64,000 bases of DNA from an uncultured Pseudoruegeria sp. (GTDB lineage: Bacteria > Pseudomonadota > Alphaproteobacteria > Rhodobacterales > Rhodobacteraceae), in assembly GCA_947498155.1 (NCBI GenBank), contig CANMJD010000004.1, forward strand, positions 149,190 through 213,189, in the 5' to 3' direction. Within the stretch, counting starts at the first letter, position 1, and every line of letters starts with the position of its first letter. Shown here in pieces: positions 43,274-52,634 of this stretch. The notes under the pieces were generated by a model. That model made no database searches, was not told the DNA's origin, and saw only the letters and a program-made list of their open reading frames with translations. Both the position numbers and the translations under genes were made by a program.

Positions 43274-43756
43274 ATGCCAGACGTCACAACCCCAGCCCAT
43301 AAAGATGGTGATTTCTTTGTAAATTACGAAGACAAAGTCTTTGAAGACGTACAAGCCGAAGAAGGTCAGAAAGCACTCGTGACCTTCCACACCGTAGCCT
43401 TTGAAGGCTCTATTGGTCTTGTTAACATTCTGCAGGCGATCCGTCTGCAACGTAAAGGATTTGAAACCTCCATTCTGCTTTATGGCCCTGGGGTTTCCCT
43501 TGGTGTTCAGCGCGGTTTTCCGACACTCGGAGATGAGGCTTTTCCCGGTGCGCAGAACTACGCGGCAAACTTGAACAAGTTTATGAAAGAAGGCGGCAAC
43601 ATCTATGCCTGCCGGTTTGCGCTGCAAATGCTGATGGGTCATGGCGAGCCATCGTTGCTGCCTGGCATCACGCCAATCGCCCCACAGGATGTACTCGACC
43701 TTAAGCTGCTGCATGTGCGTGACAACGCACTAATCCTGGACACCTGGACGCTGTAA
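43274..43756 (+). CDS. MSMEG_0572/Sll0783 family nitrogen starvation protein
   Basis: 160 residues. [18 protein letters not shown] at the N-terminus and [24 protein letters not shown] in the middle match the first protein of Nit1C clusters (Sll0783 in Synechocystis), which is induced by nitrogen starvation; a DsrE-like fold is suggested by [27 protein letters not shown]. Biochemical function unknown. AGGAG lies before the ATG. A short GTGGC/GCCAC hairpin (43773-43788) separates it from the nitrilase gene. Confidence 0.9.
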   Translation: MPDVTTPAHKDGDFFVNYEDKVFEDVQAEEGQKALVTFHTVAFEGSIGLVNILQAIRLQRKGFETSILLYGPGVSLGVQRGFPTLGDEAFPGAQNYAANLNKFMKEGGNIYACRFALQMLMGHGEPSLLPGITPIAPQDVLDLKLLHVRDNALILDTWTL

Positions 43757-43864
43757 ACCCCCAAGCCCCGGGGTGGCAACAACGCCACTCCGGATGTTCC
43801 CGCCATTTCGAACTTTCCCACTGGGTGGCAGCGTCGTCACCCACATATGACAAAGGACTTTCCC

Positions 43865-44845
43865 ATGTCAGATCACATGGTCCGAGCCGCCGCAGTCCAG
43901 ATTGCTCCGGATTTGACAAGTCGCGCTGGCACCATTGAACGTGTCTTGAACGCTATCGCAGAGGCGGCTGAAAAAGGTGCAGAGCTGATCGTTTTCCCAG
44001 AAACCTTTGTTCCCTATTATCCGTATTTTTCCTTTGTTCTGCCTCCGATGCAGCAGGGTCCGGAACATCTTCGCCTTTATGAAGAGGCCGTGACCGTACC
44101 GTCGTTGGAAACGCAGGCTGTCGCGGATGCGGCACGCAAGCGTGGCGTTGTTGTGGTTTTGGGCGTAAACGAGCGTGACAAGGGATCATTGTTCAACACG
44201 CAGCTGATCTTTGACGCGGATGGCACGCTGGCCCTTAAGCGCCGTAAAATCACACCGACCTACCATGAACGTATGATCTGGGGCCAAGGCGACGGCGCCG
44301 GCCTAAAGGTTGTCGACACTAAGGTTGGGCGCGTTGGCGCTCTGGCGTGTTGGGAGCACTACAACCCGCTTGCACGCTATACGCTAATGGCCCAACACGA
44401 GGAAATCCATGTCGGGCATTTTCCGGGAAGCCTTGTGGGTCCGATATTTTCGGAACAAATCGAAGTTACCATGCGCCATCACGCGCTGGAAGCCGGCGCA
44501 TTTGTAGTGAACGCCACGGGCTGGCTGACCGAAGATCAGATCAACAGCGTGACCGAAGATCCGAAACTACAAAAGGGTCTGCGCGATGGCTGTATGACCT
44601 GCATCATCTCGCCTGAAGGCCGTCATGTCGTGCCCCCTTTGACGAAAGGCGAAGGCATTCTGATTGCCGATCTGGACATGAAATTAATCACAAAACGCAA
44701 GCGCATGATGGACAGCGTCGGTCACTATGCGCGGCCCGAGCTGTTGCATCTGGTGCATGATGCGCGCCCGGCTTTTCCGGTGCATCGCATCGAAGAGCCG
44801 CAGGATGTGCTCACCCCTGCCGATGGGGAGGTTGAAGATGTCTGA
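43865..44845 (+). CDS. Nit1-type nitrilase (Nit6803 family)
   Basis: 326 residues. The carbon-nitrogen hydrolase triad is visible: Glu in [11 protein letters not shown] near 46, Lys in [12 protein letters not shown] near 130, and Cys in [13 protein letters not shown] near 165, a wording typical of true nitrilases. It hydrolyses nitriles to acids plus ammonia. The ATG at 43865 has AAAGGA 6 bases before it; the ATG 18 bases upstream has none. It belongs to the Nit1C cluster, linked elsewhere to nitrogen starvation and to growth on cyanide as nitrogen source. Confidence 0.94.
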   Translation: MSDHMVRAAAVQIAPDLTSRAGTIERVLNAIAEAAEKGAELIVFPETFVPYYPYFSFVLPPMQQGPEHLRLYEEAVTVPSLETQAVADAARKRGVVVVLGVNERDKGSLFNTQLIFDADGTLALKRRKITPTYHERMIWGQGDGAGLKVVDTKVGRVGALACWEHYNPLARYTLMAQHEEIHVGHFPGSLVGPIFSEQIEVTMRHHALEAGAFVVNATGWLTEDQINSVTEDPKLQKGLRDGCMTCIISPEGRHVVPPLTKGEGILIADLDMKLITKRKRMMDSVGHYARPELLHLVHDARPAFPVHRIEEPQDVLTPADGEVEDV

Positions 44846-45938
44846 AGCCACGCTGATCAATGAATTGCAAACCCATGGCATGCGGATGGTCGACCCGACT
44901 GTCGGCATGCAAAGCCGCCGGGGTGGCGCAGGACCAACGGACCACAAGGCCGTGACCATTGGCGACACAACGGTAATGGTGCCGGTGCACACAGCCCCGG
45001 CCTTTGACAGCCCCTATGTTGTGCAGGCACCTGACGCGAACGGCATGGCTGAAGTTACCAAATCAGGGATCTCACTGGGTCAGGTGAAATTTCCGATGCG
45101 TCCCAAATTCTATGACCTGACGACGGCAGAGGGCGTAGCCTACCACAAGATTGCCACGCTGCACTCCAAGGATGTGCTGGCGACGACGGTTTTGCAGGAA
45201 TGCATCCGCTATGCCAGCCGCAAGAAAACCTGCCAGTTCTGCGCGATTGGCCAGTCTTTGGCAGCGGGGCGCACGATTGCGCATAAAACACCGGCGCAGT
45301 TGGCCGAAGTCGCCAAGGCCGCTGTCGAGCTGGATGGTGTCAAACATATGGTCATGACCACCGGCACACCAGCTGGCAGGGACCGTGGCGCGCAGGTGAT
45401 GGTCGACAGTGCAACTGCCATCAAAGCTGCCGTGGACCTGCCCATTCAGGGGCAATGTGAACCTCCTGAAGACGACATCTGGCATGCACATATGTTCACT
45501 GCCGGGATTGATAACCTTGGCATGCATCTGGAGGCCGTCACCCCTGAGGTACGCGCCCGCGTGATGCCCGGCAAGGCGCAGATCAGTCTTGAAAAATACT
45601 TTGACAGCTTCAAAGCCGCCGTAAAAGTCTTTGGGCGCGGTCAGGTCTCGACCTATATTCTTGCCGGTCTTGGCGATACGCCAGAGGCAATTTTGGCGAT
45701 CTCGCAAGAGCTGTGCAAAATTGGCGTCTACCCTTTTGTCGTACCATTCGTGCCGGTATCGGGAACACCGATGGAGAGCCACCCCGCGCCAAATTCTGAC
45801 TTTATGGCCAGCATTCTAAAGCCGCTTTCCGGTATGATCTTGCGCGCCGGAATGAGCGCTGAATCAGCCAAGGCCGGTTGCGCAAAATGCGGGGCGTGCT
45901 CTGCACTTTCTGTCTACGAAAAGTTGAGGACGTCATGA
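44838..45938 (+). CDS. MSMEG_0568 family radical SAM protein
   Basis: 366 residues. Radical SAM-type TIM barrel; the cluster cysteines appear in [17 protein letters not shown] (near 120-136), that is CX9CX2C instead of the usual CX3CX2C, and a second group CAKCGAC (CX2CX2C) lies near the C-terminus, possibly binding an auxiliary cluster. Conserved in Nit1C clusters; no reaction known. The ATG at 44838 overlaps the nitrilase gene by 8 bases, and the stop overlaps the next start. Confidence 0.9.
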   Translation: MSEATLINELQTHGMRMVDPTVGMQSRRGGAGPTDHKAVTIGDTTVMVPVHTAPAFDSPYVVQAPDANGMAEVTKSGISLGQVKFPMRPKFYDLTTAEGVAYHKIATLHSKDVLATTVLQECIRYASRKKTCQFCAIGQSLAAGRTIAHKTPAQLAEVAKAAVELDGVKHMVMTTGTPAGRDRGAQVMVDSATAIKAAVDLPIQGQCEPPEDDIWHAHMFTAGIDNLGMHLEAVTPEVRARVMPGKAQISLEKYFDSFKAAVKVFGRGQVSTYILAGLGDTPEAILAISQELCKIGVYPFVVPFVPVSGTPMESHPAPNSDFMASILKPLSGMILRAGMSAESAKAGCAKCGACSALSVYEKLRTS

Positions 45939-46483
45939 GTTTTCAGAACCCCAAAACTTTCCTCTCACCTGACTTTATCATTCGCGCTGCAGCCCAAAAA
46001 TGGGAATTGGAAGGGGTGAAAGCCCTGCGTCATCAGGTCTTTGTGCAGGAACAAGGCATCTTTGAGCAAGATGATCGGGATGAAATTGACCCGATTGCCT
46101 TGCCACTAGCCGCGATTAGCACTTTTGCCGCCGAGGCCGATCAAGTGGTCGGCACCGTTCGCATTCACGAAGAAAGCCCGCGCATATGGCGCGGGTCACG
46201 TCTTGCGGTGGCCCATAGTCATCGCCGTATGGGTCGATTGGGGGCCGAACTGATCCGGCTGGCGGTTTGCACCGCACATGGGCGGGGGTGCGATCGTTTT
46301 TTGGCGCAGGTTCAATTGCAGAATGTCACCCTGTTTAAGCGGCTGCGCTGGACCCCTCTGCGTGAAATCAGTGTTTATGGCGTCCCGCATATGGAAATGC
46401 AGGCTGATCTGAATTTCTACCCACCGATCCCTGACCCTTTTGCCGGCTGGAAAACACTCTCGCCCAGAAAGCGCGTGGGATGA
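45935..46483 (+). CDS. MSMEG_0567/Sll0786 family N-acetyltransferase
   Basis: 182-residue GNAT protein. ALRHQVFVQEQGIFEQDDRDEID near 25 and the acetyl-CoA loop RLAVAHSHRRMGRLGAELIR near 90 support the fold. Part of the Nit1C set. Its substrate is unknown, presumably an amine or amino intermediate of the pathway. The ATG lies in an ATGA overlap with the radical SAM stop. Confidence 0.9.
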   Translation: MSFQNPKTFLSPDFIIRAAAQKWELEGVKALRHQVFVQEQGIFEQDDRDEIDPIALPLAAISTFAAEADQVVGTVRIHEESPRIWRGSRLAVAHSHRRMGRLGAELIRLAVCTAHGRGCDRFLAQVQLQNVTLFKRLRWTPLREISVYGVPHMEMQADLNFYPPIPDPFAGWKTLSPRKRVG

Positions 46484-47466
46484 TGAAACCCTCAGCATCC
46501 TTGCGCAGCATGGCGCGTGAATTGCGAGAGCACCCGTCGATACACGGTAAGCTGGACATCGCTCAGAGCACGCAGACTCTGGGTCTGAGTCCTCAAAGCG
46601 ACGGACAGCCCGGCGACGACTGTGCAGTTTTACCGACAAAAAACGGATTTGATCTGTTTGCTTGCGAAGGGTTCATGAATGGCTTTGTCAAAGCTGATCC
46701 GTGGTTCGCGGGCTGGTGCGGGGTTATGGTGAATATTTCCGATATCCTGTCGATGGGCGGACGCCCACGTGCCGTCACCAATGCGATTTGGGCGCCAAGT
46801 GCCGAACAGATGCAGCCGGTTCTGGCTGGGATGAAAGCGGCGTCCCACGCCTATAACGTGCCAGTGGTTGGTGGGCACACAAACCTACGCACGGATGAAT
46901 TGCAACTCTCGGTCTCCATTCTCGGGCATGCGACGAAAATCGTGTCCAGTTTTGATGCACGCCCCGGCGATGTGCTGGTCTGCGCCGTTGATCTTCAAGG
47001 CAGCTACCGCGAGCCCTTTGACAATTGGTGCGCGGCCCTTACCACCCCGCCTAGGAAACTTCGCGCCGCGCTGGACATCATGCCAGGGCTCGCTGAAGCA
47101 GGTCTGGTCACCGCCGGGAAAGACATTAGTCAGGGGGGCATCGTTGGCACAGCCCTGATGTTGGCAGAAGCCTCTGGTGTTGCCATCGACATTCAGCTTG
47201 AAGCCCTGCCGCAACCTGCCGGAGTGGACTTGGCACGCTGGCTGCGCAGCTTTCCTAGCTTTGGTTTTTTGCTATCGGTGCGCCCGGCGCATGCCCCGGC
47301 GGTCTGCGCTGAATTTGCCAAAGCGGGCATCTCGGCCACCGTCTGTGGCGATGTCTCCCAAGGCAACGCCGTCCACCTGACGGGGCGTGAGGGCAGCACC
47401 GTGTTCTGGGATTATCAAAACACACCTTATCTAAATTTGACTACAAAAGAGGCCCCCTATGCCTGA
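46480..47466 (+). CDS. Sll0787 family AIR synthase-like protein
   Basis: 328 residues of the PurM/ThiL/SelD/HypE superfamily: GDDCAVLP near 46 forms the ATP/Mg site, WCGVMVNISDILSMGGRPRAVTNAI near 73, and SQGGIVGTALMLAEASGVA near 220. Such proteins use ATP to phosphorylate or activate carboxamides or thiocarboxylates. Nit1C member; its substrate is unknown. Starts in an ATGA overlap. Confidence 0.9.
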   Translation: MMKPSASLRSMARELREHPSIHGKLDIAQSTQTLGLSPQSDGQPGDDCAVLPTKNGFDLFACEGFMNGFVKADPWFAGWCGVMVNISDILSMGGRPRAVTNAIWAPSAEQMQPVLAGMKAASHAYNVPVVGGHTNLRTDELQLSVSILGHATKIVSSFDARPGDVLVCAVDLQGSYREPFDNWCAALTTPPRKLRAALDIMPGLAEAGLVTAGKDISQGGIVGTALMLAEASGVAIDIQLEALPQPAGVDLARWLRSFPSFGFLLSVRPAHAPAVCAEFAKAGISATVCGDVSQGNAVHLTGREGSTVFWDYQNTPYLNLTTKEAPYA

Positions 47467-47737
47467 GACCCGTTTTACCGTCCGTTGGCCGAATGGCGAA
47501 ATCGAGAAATGCTACTCTCCTTCAACTGTCGTGCGAGAATTCTTGACAGCCGAAACAGCCTATCCGCTCGATGAGTTCGTGACCCGTTGCCGCATCGCCT
47601 TGGAAAAAGCCAGCACCCGCGTTGAAGCCAAATTCGGCTATCGATGCACCAACGCCGAAGCTCAGCTCACGGCGATTGAATCCAAAGCGCGCACTTTTTC
47701 AACCCCGGCAGATGTGACCTGCCTTTCGATCTCTTGA
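47459..47737 (+). CDS. MSMEG_0570 family nitrogen starvation protein
   Basis: 92 residues, short as usual for the family. FTVRWPNGEIEKCYSPSTVVREF near the N-terminus is diagnostic; one conserved Cys (CYSPS) and two further Cys follow. Function unknown. It overlaps the AIR synthase-like gene by 8 bases and has the flavoprotein gene 9 bases downstream. Confidence 0.88.
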   Translation: MPETRFTVRWPNGEIEKCYSPSTVVREFLTAETAYPLDEFVTRCRIALEKASTRVEAKFGYRCTNAEAQLTAIESKARTFSTPADVTCLSIS

Positions 47738-47746
47738 GGACTCATC

Positions 47747-49003
47747 ATGACTCATCGCGAACATAAATCTGTTGTCATTGTCGGCGGCGGTCAGGCTGGC
47801 CTGTCTGTGAGCTATTACCTGTGCCAAGAAGGATTGGATCACATCATCCTTGAACGTCACAAGAAGTTTCATTCTTGGCGGGTCAACCGGTGGGACACCT
47901 TCTGTCTGGTAACGCCCAATTGGCAGTGCTGCTTGCCTGATTTTCCCTATCAGGGCAATGATCCTCACGGGTTCATGGTAAAGGATCAGATCACAGATTA
48001 TCTGGACGCATTTGCTGCCTCCTTTACGCCGCCAATCGTCGAGGACTGTACCGTAACCCAGATCACCAAGCGCCATGGCGGCGGCTATTTGGTCGACAGT
48101 ACGCAAGGCAATTATTCGGCCGACCAGGTTGTGATTGCGACCGGTGGATATGACAACCCGATTGTGCCGGCTTATGCGGATCTGCTTGATCCAACGATCC
48201 AGCAGGTCCACTCGGTCGATTACAGGCGCCCAGAGCAAATGCCCGAAGGGGCAACGTTGGTCGTGGGCACCGGACAATCGGGGGTGCAGCTGATGGAAGA
48301 TATGCACCTGACAGGTCGCAAAGTGCATTTGGCCGTTGGTCCGGCACCGCGGGCCCCCCGAAAGTATCGGGGCAAGGACTCGACGGATTGGCTGTATGAA
48401 ATGGGTCATTATTCTGTCACCATCGACAGCCACCCCAACCCGCAGCACGCTATCACCAAGACCAATCATTACATGTCCGGTCGCGATGGCGGTCACGAAA
48501 TCGACCTGCGGAAATTTGCCCGCGATGGTGTGTCTTTGTACGGGTCAGTGAGCGGCATGCAGGGCAAGACAATCCAGTGTCAGCCGGATCTGGAAACCAA
48601 TCTGGATGACGCCGACGACAGCTATATTGGCATTCGTGAGGCGATTGACGCTCATATTGCGGCAAACAATATCGATGCGCCGACCGAACCCGCCTTTGAA
48701 AAACTGTGGCGACCGGCACAGGAAATCACCGAAATCGACTGCGAAAAAGAAGGGATTACTTCGATCCTTTGGGCCATCGGGTTCCGTCCGGATTACAGCT
48801 GGATCGATGTGGATGTATTTGATGCGCGGGGCCGACCGGTCTACCAGCGTGGCGTTTGTCAGGAAGACGGGTTCTACTTTATCGGTCTTGGCTGGCTGAA
48901 CACCTGGGGATCTGGCCGTTTCCTTGGGATCAATGAAGACTCGCGCTATTTGGTCGATCATATCAAGACCAAGGCGAAATCCGCCTTGTTGGTCGCCTCA
49001 TGA
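47747..49003 (+). CDS. MSMEG_0569 family flavin-dependent oxidoreductase
   Basis: 418 residues, flavin monooxygenase-like (CzcO group). FAD Rossmann motif VVIVGGGQAGLSVSYYL near 9, NADPH motif VVGTGQSGVQLMEDM near 172, and ATGGYDNP near 130. It probably oxygenates the nitrogen compound processed by the cluster. TGAGGA precedes the ATG. It overlaps the last gene of the cluster by 4 bases. Confidence 0.91.
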   Translation: MTHREHKSVVIVGGGQAGLSVSYYLCQEGLDHIILERHKKFHSWRVNRWDTFCLVTPNWQCCLPDFPYQGNDPHGFMVKDQITDYLDAFAASFTPPIVEDCTVTQITKRHGGGYLVDSTQGNYSADQVVIATGGYDNPIVPAYADLLDPTIQQVHSVDYRRPEQMPEGATLVVGTGQSGVQLMEDMHLTGRKVHLAVGPAPRAPRKYRGKDSTDWLYEMGHYSVTIDSHPNPQHAITKTNHYMSGRDGGHEIDLRKFARDGVSLYGSVSGMQGKTIQCQPDLETNLDDADDSYIGIREAIDAHIAANNIDAPTEPAFEKLWRPAQEITEIDCEKEGITSILWAIGFRPDYSWIDVDVFDARGRPVYQRGVCQEDGFYFIGLGWLNTWGSGRFLGINEDSRYLVDHIKTKAKSALLVAS

Positions 49004-49812
49004 CTCCAGCAGCGATCGCACGCAGCCCCTCGAATCAACGCCAAAGTCAAATGACATTGGGCATGGCGCAGCTTGCACCATGCGGGATCTCTGAAGATTG
49101 GTGGCTCAAGTATTTGGGTGATGTCCACTGGCAACTTATTGCAGAGGCCGTCGGCCAAAATACAACGGTGTTCCGCGACGTCCACGGCAGGCAGCTTTAT
49201 GCAGCCTTCTGCGCCACAGAATTCAAGCAACGCCAACCCGAGCTGGTCGGGCTCGGGCGGAAGCTTGACGTGCGCTCAGAGCTTTGGGCTGTCGGACGCA
49301 GCCGCATTCAATCCAACCATTCTCTTTTGGCAAACGGAGTAGAAGTTGCACGGTTCAAGCTTGTCTCGACCTTCGTTGCGCATATGGAAGCAGGCAACAA
49401 CGCGAGCGTAAGGCGTGCAAAGCCTTATTTGATTCCGGTACTAGAACCCGCTCCGGATTGTTTTGCGCAAGAGGCTTCCGTTCTGGCGAAACAGTATCGG
49501 AACAACCCCCAACCCGGCGCGGATTATGTTCGGCTGCCGACGCATATCGGGATGGATTTCAACGCCGTTGGCTTGCTCTATTTTCCAAGTTTTACCCGAT
49601 TGTTTGAACATGCAGAAGCGGCAACATCGCCGGCGTTCAAATGGCGCCCCGTAAAGCACCGCCAGATTCTATATTTTGGCAACATCGCACCCGGAGAGCC
49701 CGTTCTGGGGAGCGCGCCAAATGGCAATTTAGACGGATTCACGATTTGGCACTCCAAGGAAAATACCTTGTTCAGAGGCTTGCTCGCACATTGCGACGTC
49801 CTCAGGTTTTGA
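49000..49812 (+). CDS. LnmK-like / Pnap_2097 family biosynthetic protein
   Basis: 270 residues. The double hot-dog type organisation of the LnmK/Pnap_2097 group is suggested by LGMAQLAPCGISEDWWLKYLGDVHW at the N-terminus and by GMDFNAVGLLYFPSFTRLFEHAE near 185. LnmK itself is an acyltransferase/decarboxylase of polyketide assembly; a related protein in several Nit1C clusters may act on an acyl-carrier substrate. The ATGA overlap shows it belongs to this operon. The family call is moderate. Confidence 0.65.
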   Translation: MTPAAIARSPSNQRQSQMTLGMAQLAPCGISEDWWLKYLGDVHWQLIAEAVGQNTTVFRDVHGRQLYAAFCATEFKQRQPELVGLGRKLDVRSELWAVGRSRIQSNHSLLANGVEVARFKLVSTFVAHMEAGNNASVRRAKPYLIPVLEPAPDCFAQEASVLAKQYRNNPQPGADYVRLPTHIGMDFNAVGLLYFPSFTRLFEHAEAATSPAFKWRPVKHRQILYFGNIAPGEPVLGSAPNGNLDGFTIWHSKENTLFRGLLAHCDVLRF

Positions 49813-50471
49813 AGCAGTTCACAGTTAAACGACGGGAATTGCTGCTCGGCCAGTCGTTTTTCCAAGGAAAATATTCAAATCAACCAAAAAACGACACAAG
49901 AGGGCCCTTTGGAAAATCAGTGCAGGTGATCGCTTATTTTGCCTGCCGGTCATCCAAGTCCGCTTTGGGCAGATTTGCTCTTCATTGTGTCCGCTCATTT
50001 AGGTTGGTCATCTTCACTTTTGGCCTGCCTTTGACCGGTTCGCAAGTTCCACAAATATAAGGCCAGCGAGGCTTGTGTGCGGTTCTATAGATTACCGCCG
50101 CACACCGCCCAATTACGCAACCAGAAACGCCTTAGGCTCTCTTAGGTAAAGTTTCCTATCAATTTCAAAAGCCGATGACGGGCATTCAACCCACTCCGGT
50201 GGCATTTGGTCCGTGGTTTCCAGTAAACCGCTTACCCATGAACAGATGTATCTCCGGCTTCGCCCTCCTGAGGGTCGGCTGAATCGCTGAGAAATAGCCA
50301 AGTCGTGGTATCGGATCGCCGCTTTTAGGGGCCTTTTAGTTTGAATCTAAGCCTAATAATTGGGCATAATAGCTCGGTTCAATACAAAAATAGGCAAACT
50401 GCCGGAAAAAACCGCCCTATTCTTTCAACCCGCTTGATCCAAAAATACCACTTCGCAATCGTCAAAGGGCA
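49813..50471. other. 659-base intergenic region before the guanidine operon
   Basis: No convincing gene. GTGTGCGG (50075-50082) and CCGCACAC (50098-50105) form a perfect 8-bp hairpin that may end the Nit1C transcript, though it lacks a T-run. TTGAAT (50341-50346) and CATAAT (50365-50370), 18 bases apart, are a possible promoter for the riboswitch transcript. A 62-codon minus-strand frame at 50113-50301 has no recognisable relative. Confidence 0.45.
50341..50370 (+). promoter_or_regulatory. Possible promoter of the guanidine operon
   Basis: TTGAAT at 50341-50346 and CATAAT at 50365-50370 with an 18-base spacer, about 100 bases before the riboswitch aptamer. It matches sigma-70 boxes in eight of twelve positions at most; other promoters nearer the aptamer cannot be excluded. 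Confidence 0.3.
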
Positions 50472-50590
50472 GGGTGCTTAGGGTTCCGTAAATGTCATCG
50501 CGATGTTTGGTCTGGTCCGAGAAGTACCACCGGTGCGGCAAACTCCGCATAGGCACACGGCGGGGCAAAATCCCGGGAGGTTACTGTGTT
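50472..50590 (+). promoter_or_regulatory. Guanidine-I (ykkC) riboswitch
   Basis: The conserved blocks of the ykkC class I aptamer are present in order: TTAGGGTTCCG (50479-50489), TGGTCTGGTCCGAGAAGTA (50508-50525, read in part), a variable hairpin TGCGG/CCGCA (50534-50538 with 50545-50549), and ACGGCGGGGCAAAATCCCG (50557-50575) followed by GGAGG. This RNA binds free guanidinium and turns on guanidine export, carboxylase or hydrolase genes. It lies about 90 bases before the binding-protein gene, so the ABC importer and hydrolase downstream should be guanidine-induced. Exact aptamer ends are approximate. Confidence 0.93.
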
Positions 50591-50615
50591 GGTTTTGTCC
50601 GCGCTTTAATTTCTT

Positions 50616-50658
50616 GTTCCGCCAGCGCGTTGGAGCCGGCTCTGATGTCAGGCGGAAC
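50616..50658 (+). terminator. Probable riboswitch expression platform hairpin
   Basis: GTTCCGCC (50616-50623) pairs perfectly with GGCGGAAC (50651-50658); inside, GAGCCGGCTC (50633-50642) is itself palindromic. GCGTTTT and then the Shine-Dalgarno GGGGA follow. It could be a short-T terminator or could affect initiation at 50680. Which state guanidine favours is not readable without folding. Confidence 0.45.
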
Positions 50659-50679
50659 GCGTTTTGGGGAATTATCACG

Positions 50680-51744
50680 ATGCCATCTAAACTCTTATCC
50701 TCTGTAGCTGTTTGCGCAGCTCTTTTTTCATCCCTTGGGATGCCCGTTTATGCCGAAGAAAAGACTGAATTCAAACTTGCATGGTCCATTTACGTGGGTT
50801 GGATGCCCTGGGGCTATCTTGATGAAAGCGGCATCATGGATGAATGGGCCGACAAGTACGATATCAGTGTCGAGATCGTTCAGATTAATGACTACGTTGA
50901 GTCCATCAACCAATATACGGCGGGTGCCTTTGACGGCGTGTCAGCAACAAACATGGACACATTGTCCATCCCGTCTGGTGGCGGCGTCGATACAACGGCT
51001 TTGATCATTGGCGATTATTCAAACGGCAACGATGCTGTCATCATGAAGGGAGAAGGCACCCTTGCCGATCTTGCGGGCCAACCGGTGAACTTGGTCGAAC
51101 TGTCCGTATCCCATTACCTTTTGGCACGTGGTCTGGGTACTGTCGGCCTTGAGGAATCCGATCTTGATGGTGTGATCAACACGTCAGACGCAGATATGAT
51201 TGCGGCCTATGCCACCAAAGATGTGAAAGCCGTCGTGACATGGAACCCGCTTGTTTCCGAGATCACCAGCAGCAATCCAGATGCGAACATCCTGTTCGAC
51301 AGCTCTATGATCCCCGGTGAGATTCTGGACCTCATGGTGGTCAACACCGAGACGCTTGCCGACAATCCCAACTTCGGGAAAGCTGTTGTGGGTGCGTGGT
51401 ACGAAGTGATGAGCCTAATCGCTTCTGGCGACGAAGAGGCCCTGACAGCCATGGCAGAAGCATCAGGAACGGATCTTGAAGGGTTCAATGCCCAGCTTGC
51501 CGCGACAGAGATGTTCACCGACCCAGCCGAAGCCGTTGCGCAGGCCGCTTCCGCAGAGTTGCCAACGACGATGACGACAATCGCTGACTTCTTGTTCGAC
51601 AAAGGAATCTTGGGCGTTGGCGCGCCAAGTGCCGATTTTGTCGGGGTGGAATATCCGGGCGGCGTGGTCACCGGCAACGAAGCAAACGTGAAGTTTCGAT
51701 TTGACGCCACCTACATGCAGATGGCCGCTGATGGCGAATTGTAA
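50680..51744 (+). CDS. ABC transporter substrate-binding protein, guanidine/urea-carboxylase type
   Basis: 354 residues. Signal peptide 1-25 (GMPVYA-E), then a SsuA/NMT1-like periplasmic binding protein. FKLAWSIYVGWMPWGYLDESG and TAGAFDGVSATNMDTL match the family found beside urea (now guanidine) carboxylases and ykkC riboswitches. Because it is directly under a guanidine riboswitch it most likely binds guanidinium. The ATG at 50680 starts the signal peptide and has GGGGA 9 bases upstream; the frame open further up runs through the riboswitch. Confidence 0.88.
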   Translation: MPSKLLSSVAVCAALFSSLGMPVYAEEKTEFKLAWSIYVGWMPWGYLDESGIMDEWADKYDISVEIVQINDYVESINQYTAGAFDGVSATNMDTLSIPSGGGVDTTALIIGDYSNGNDAVIMKGEGTLADLAGQPVNLVELSVSHYLLARGLGTVGLEESDLDGVINTSDADMIAAYATKDVKAVVTWNPLVSEITSSNPDANILFDSSMIPGEILDLMVVNTETLADNPNFGKAVVGAWYEVMSLIASGDEEALTAMAEASGTDLEGFNAQLAATEMFTDPAEAVAQAASAELPTTMTTIADFLFDKGILGVGAPSADFVGVEYPGGVVTGNEANVKFRFDATYMQMAADGEL

Positions 51745-51821
51745 AATTTGCTCTGTTGGCGCGTCGTGATCGGCGCGCCATCTATCGTCAAAATCGATGC
51801 GCACCCAACCGGAGGAGCGTC

Positions 51822-52634
51822 ATGAGACTTATCAATCGCATACCATCAAAACCCACAGGAATCTTGCTGGCAGCCCTGCCGTTTATCCTTGTGCTTCTGG
51901 CCTATTCGATCGCGTCTGAAATACGTCTAGCCGCAAATCCACAAGACAAACTGCTGCCCGCAATCAGCACGATTTGGGACACCGCCACGCGCTTGTTTAC
52001 TGAACAAGATCGCCGGTCAGGCGACATCTTGCTGTGGCTCGATACATGGGCGTCACTCTGGCGACTTCTGCTTGGGGTTGGGATATCCGCATTCATTTCA
52101 CTGATTTTTGGTATGGCGATTGGATTGTTGCCCATTGCTAGGGCGGGCTTATCCAGTTTTGTGGCCGTCTTGTCGATGGTGCCGCCGCTGGCATTATTAC
52201 CGATCCTGTTTATCGTTTTCGGGCTGGGAGAGGTCTCTAAGGTTGTTTTGATCGTCATTGGCATCACACCCTTTATGACACGGGACTTGTCGCAACGTGT
52301 GCTGGACATTCCAGCCGAGCAATTGATCAAGGCCCAAACGATTGGGGCATCTTCAGGCGTGATTGCCCTGCGTGTTGCCTTGCCGCAAATCCTGCCGCGG
52401 TTGATTTCGAACGTGCGCCTGTCGCTTGGTTCTGCCTGGCTGTTTCTGATCGCCGCCGAAGCGGTCGCATCTGATGTTGGTCTTGGCTATCGCATCTTCT
52501 TGGTGCGTCGCTACCTCGCGATGGATGTCATCCTGACCTACGTGGTTTGGATCACATTGCTCGCGTTTATGATCGACTGGGCGCTTAAGACGCTGTCGCG
52601 AAAATCATTCCCATGGATGGAGGCAGGACTATGA
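51822..52634 (+). CDS. ABC transporter permease (SsuC/TauC type), guanidine uptake
   Basis: 270 residues with about six membrane segments and the EAA-like loop (AQTIGASSGVIALRVALPQILP near 180). Partner of the binding protein and ATPase on either side. CGGAGGAG lies 6 bases before the ATG at 51822. Its stop overlaps the ATPase start (ATGA). Confidence 0.88.
   Translation: MRLINRIPSKPTGILLAALPFILVLLAYSIASEIRLAANPQDKLLPAISTIWDTATRLFTEQDRRSGDILLWLDTWASLWRLLLGVGISAFISLIFGMAIGLLPIARAGLSSFVAVLSMVPPLALLPILFIVFGLGEVSKVVLIVIGITPFMTRDLSQRVLDIPAEQLIKAQTIGASSGVIALRVALPQILPRLISNVRLSLGSAWLFLIAAEAVASDVGLGYRIFLVRRYLAMDVILTYVVWITLLAFMIDWALKTLSRKSFPWMEAGL

Noticed and set aside
50113-50301. 62-codon minus-strand frame in the region before the riboswitch
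   Set aside because: No recognisable domain, no ribosome-binding site and no neighbour context; probably chance.
50503-50679. In-frame extension of the binding-protein gene upstream to 50503
   Set aside because: It translates the riboswitch aptamer, has no ribosome-binding site, and the signal peptide starts at 50680.
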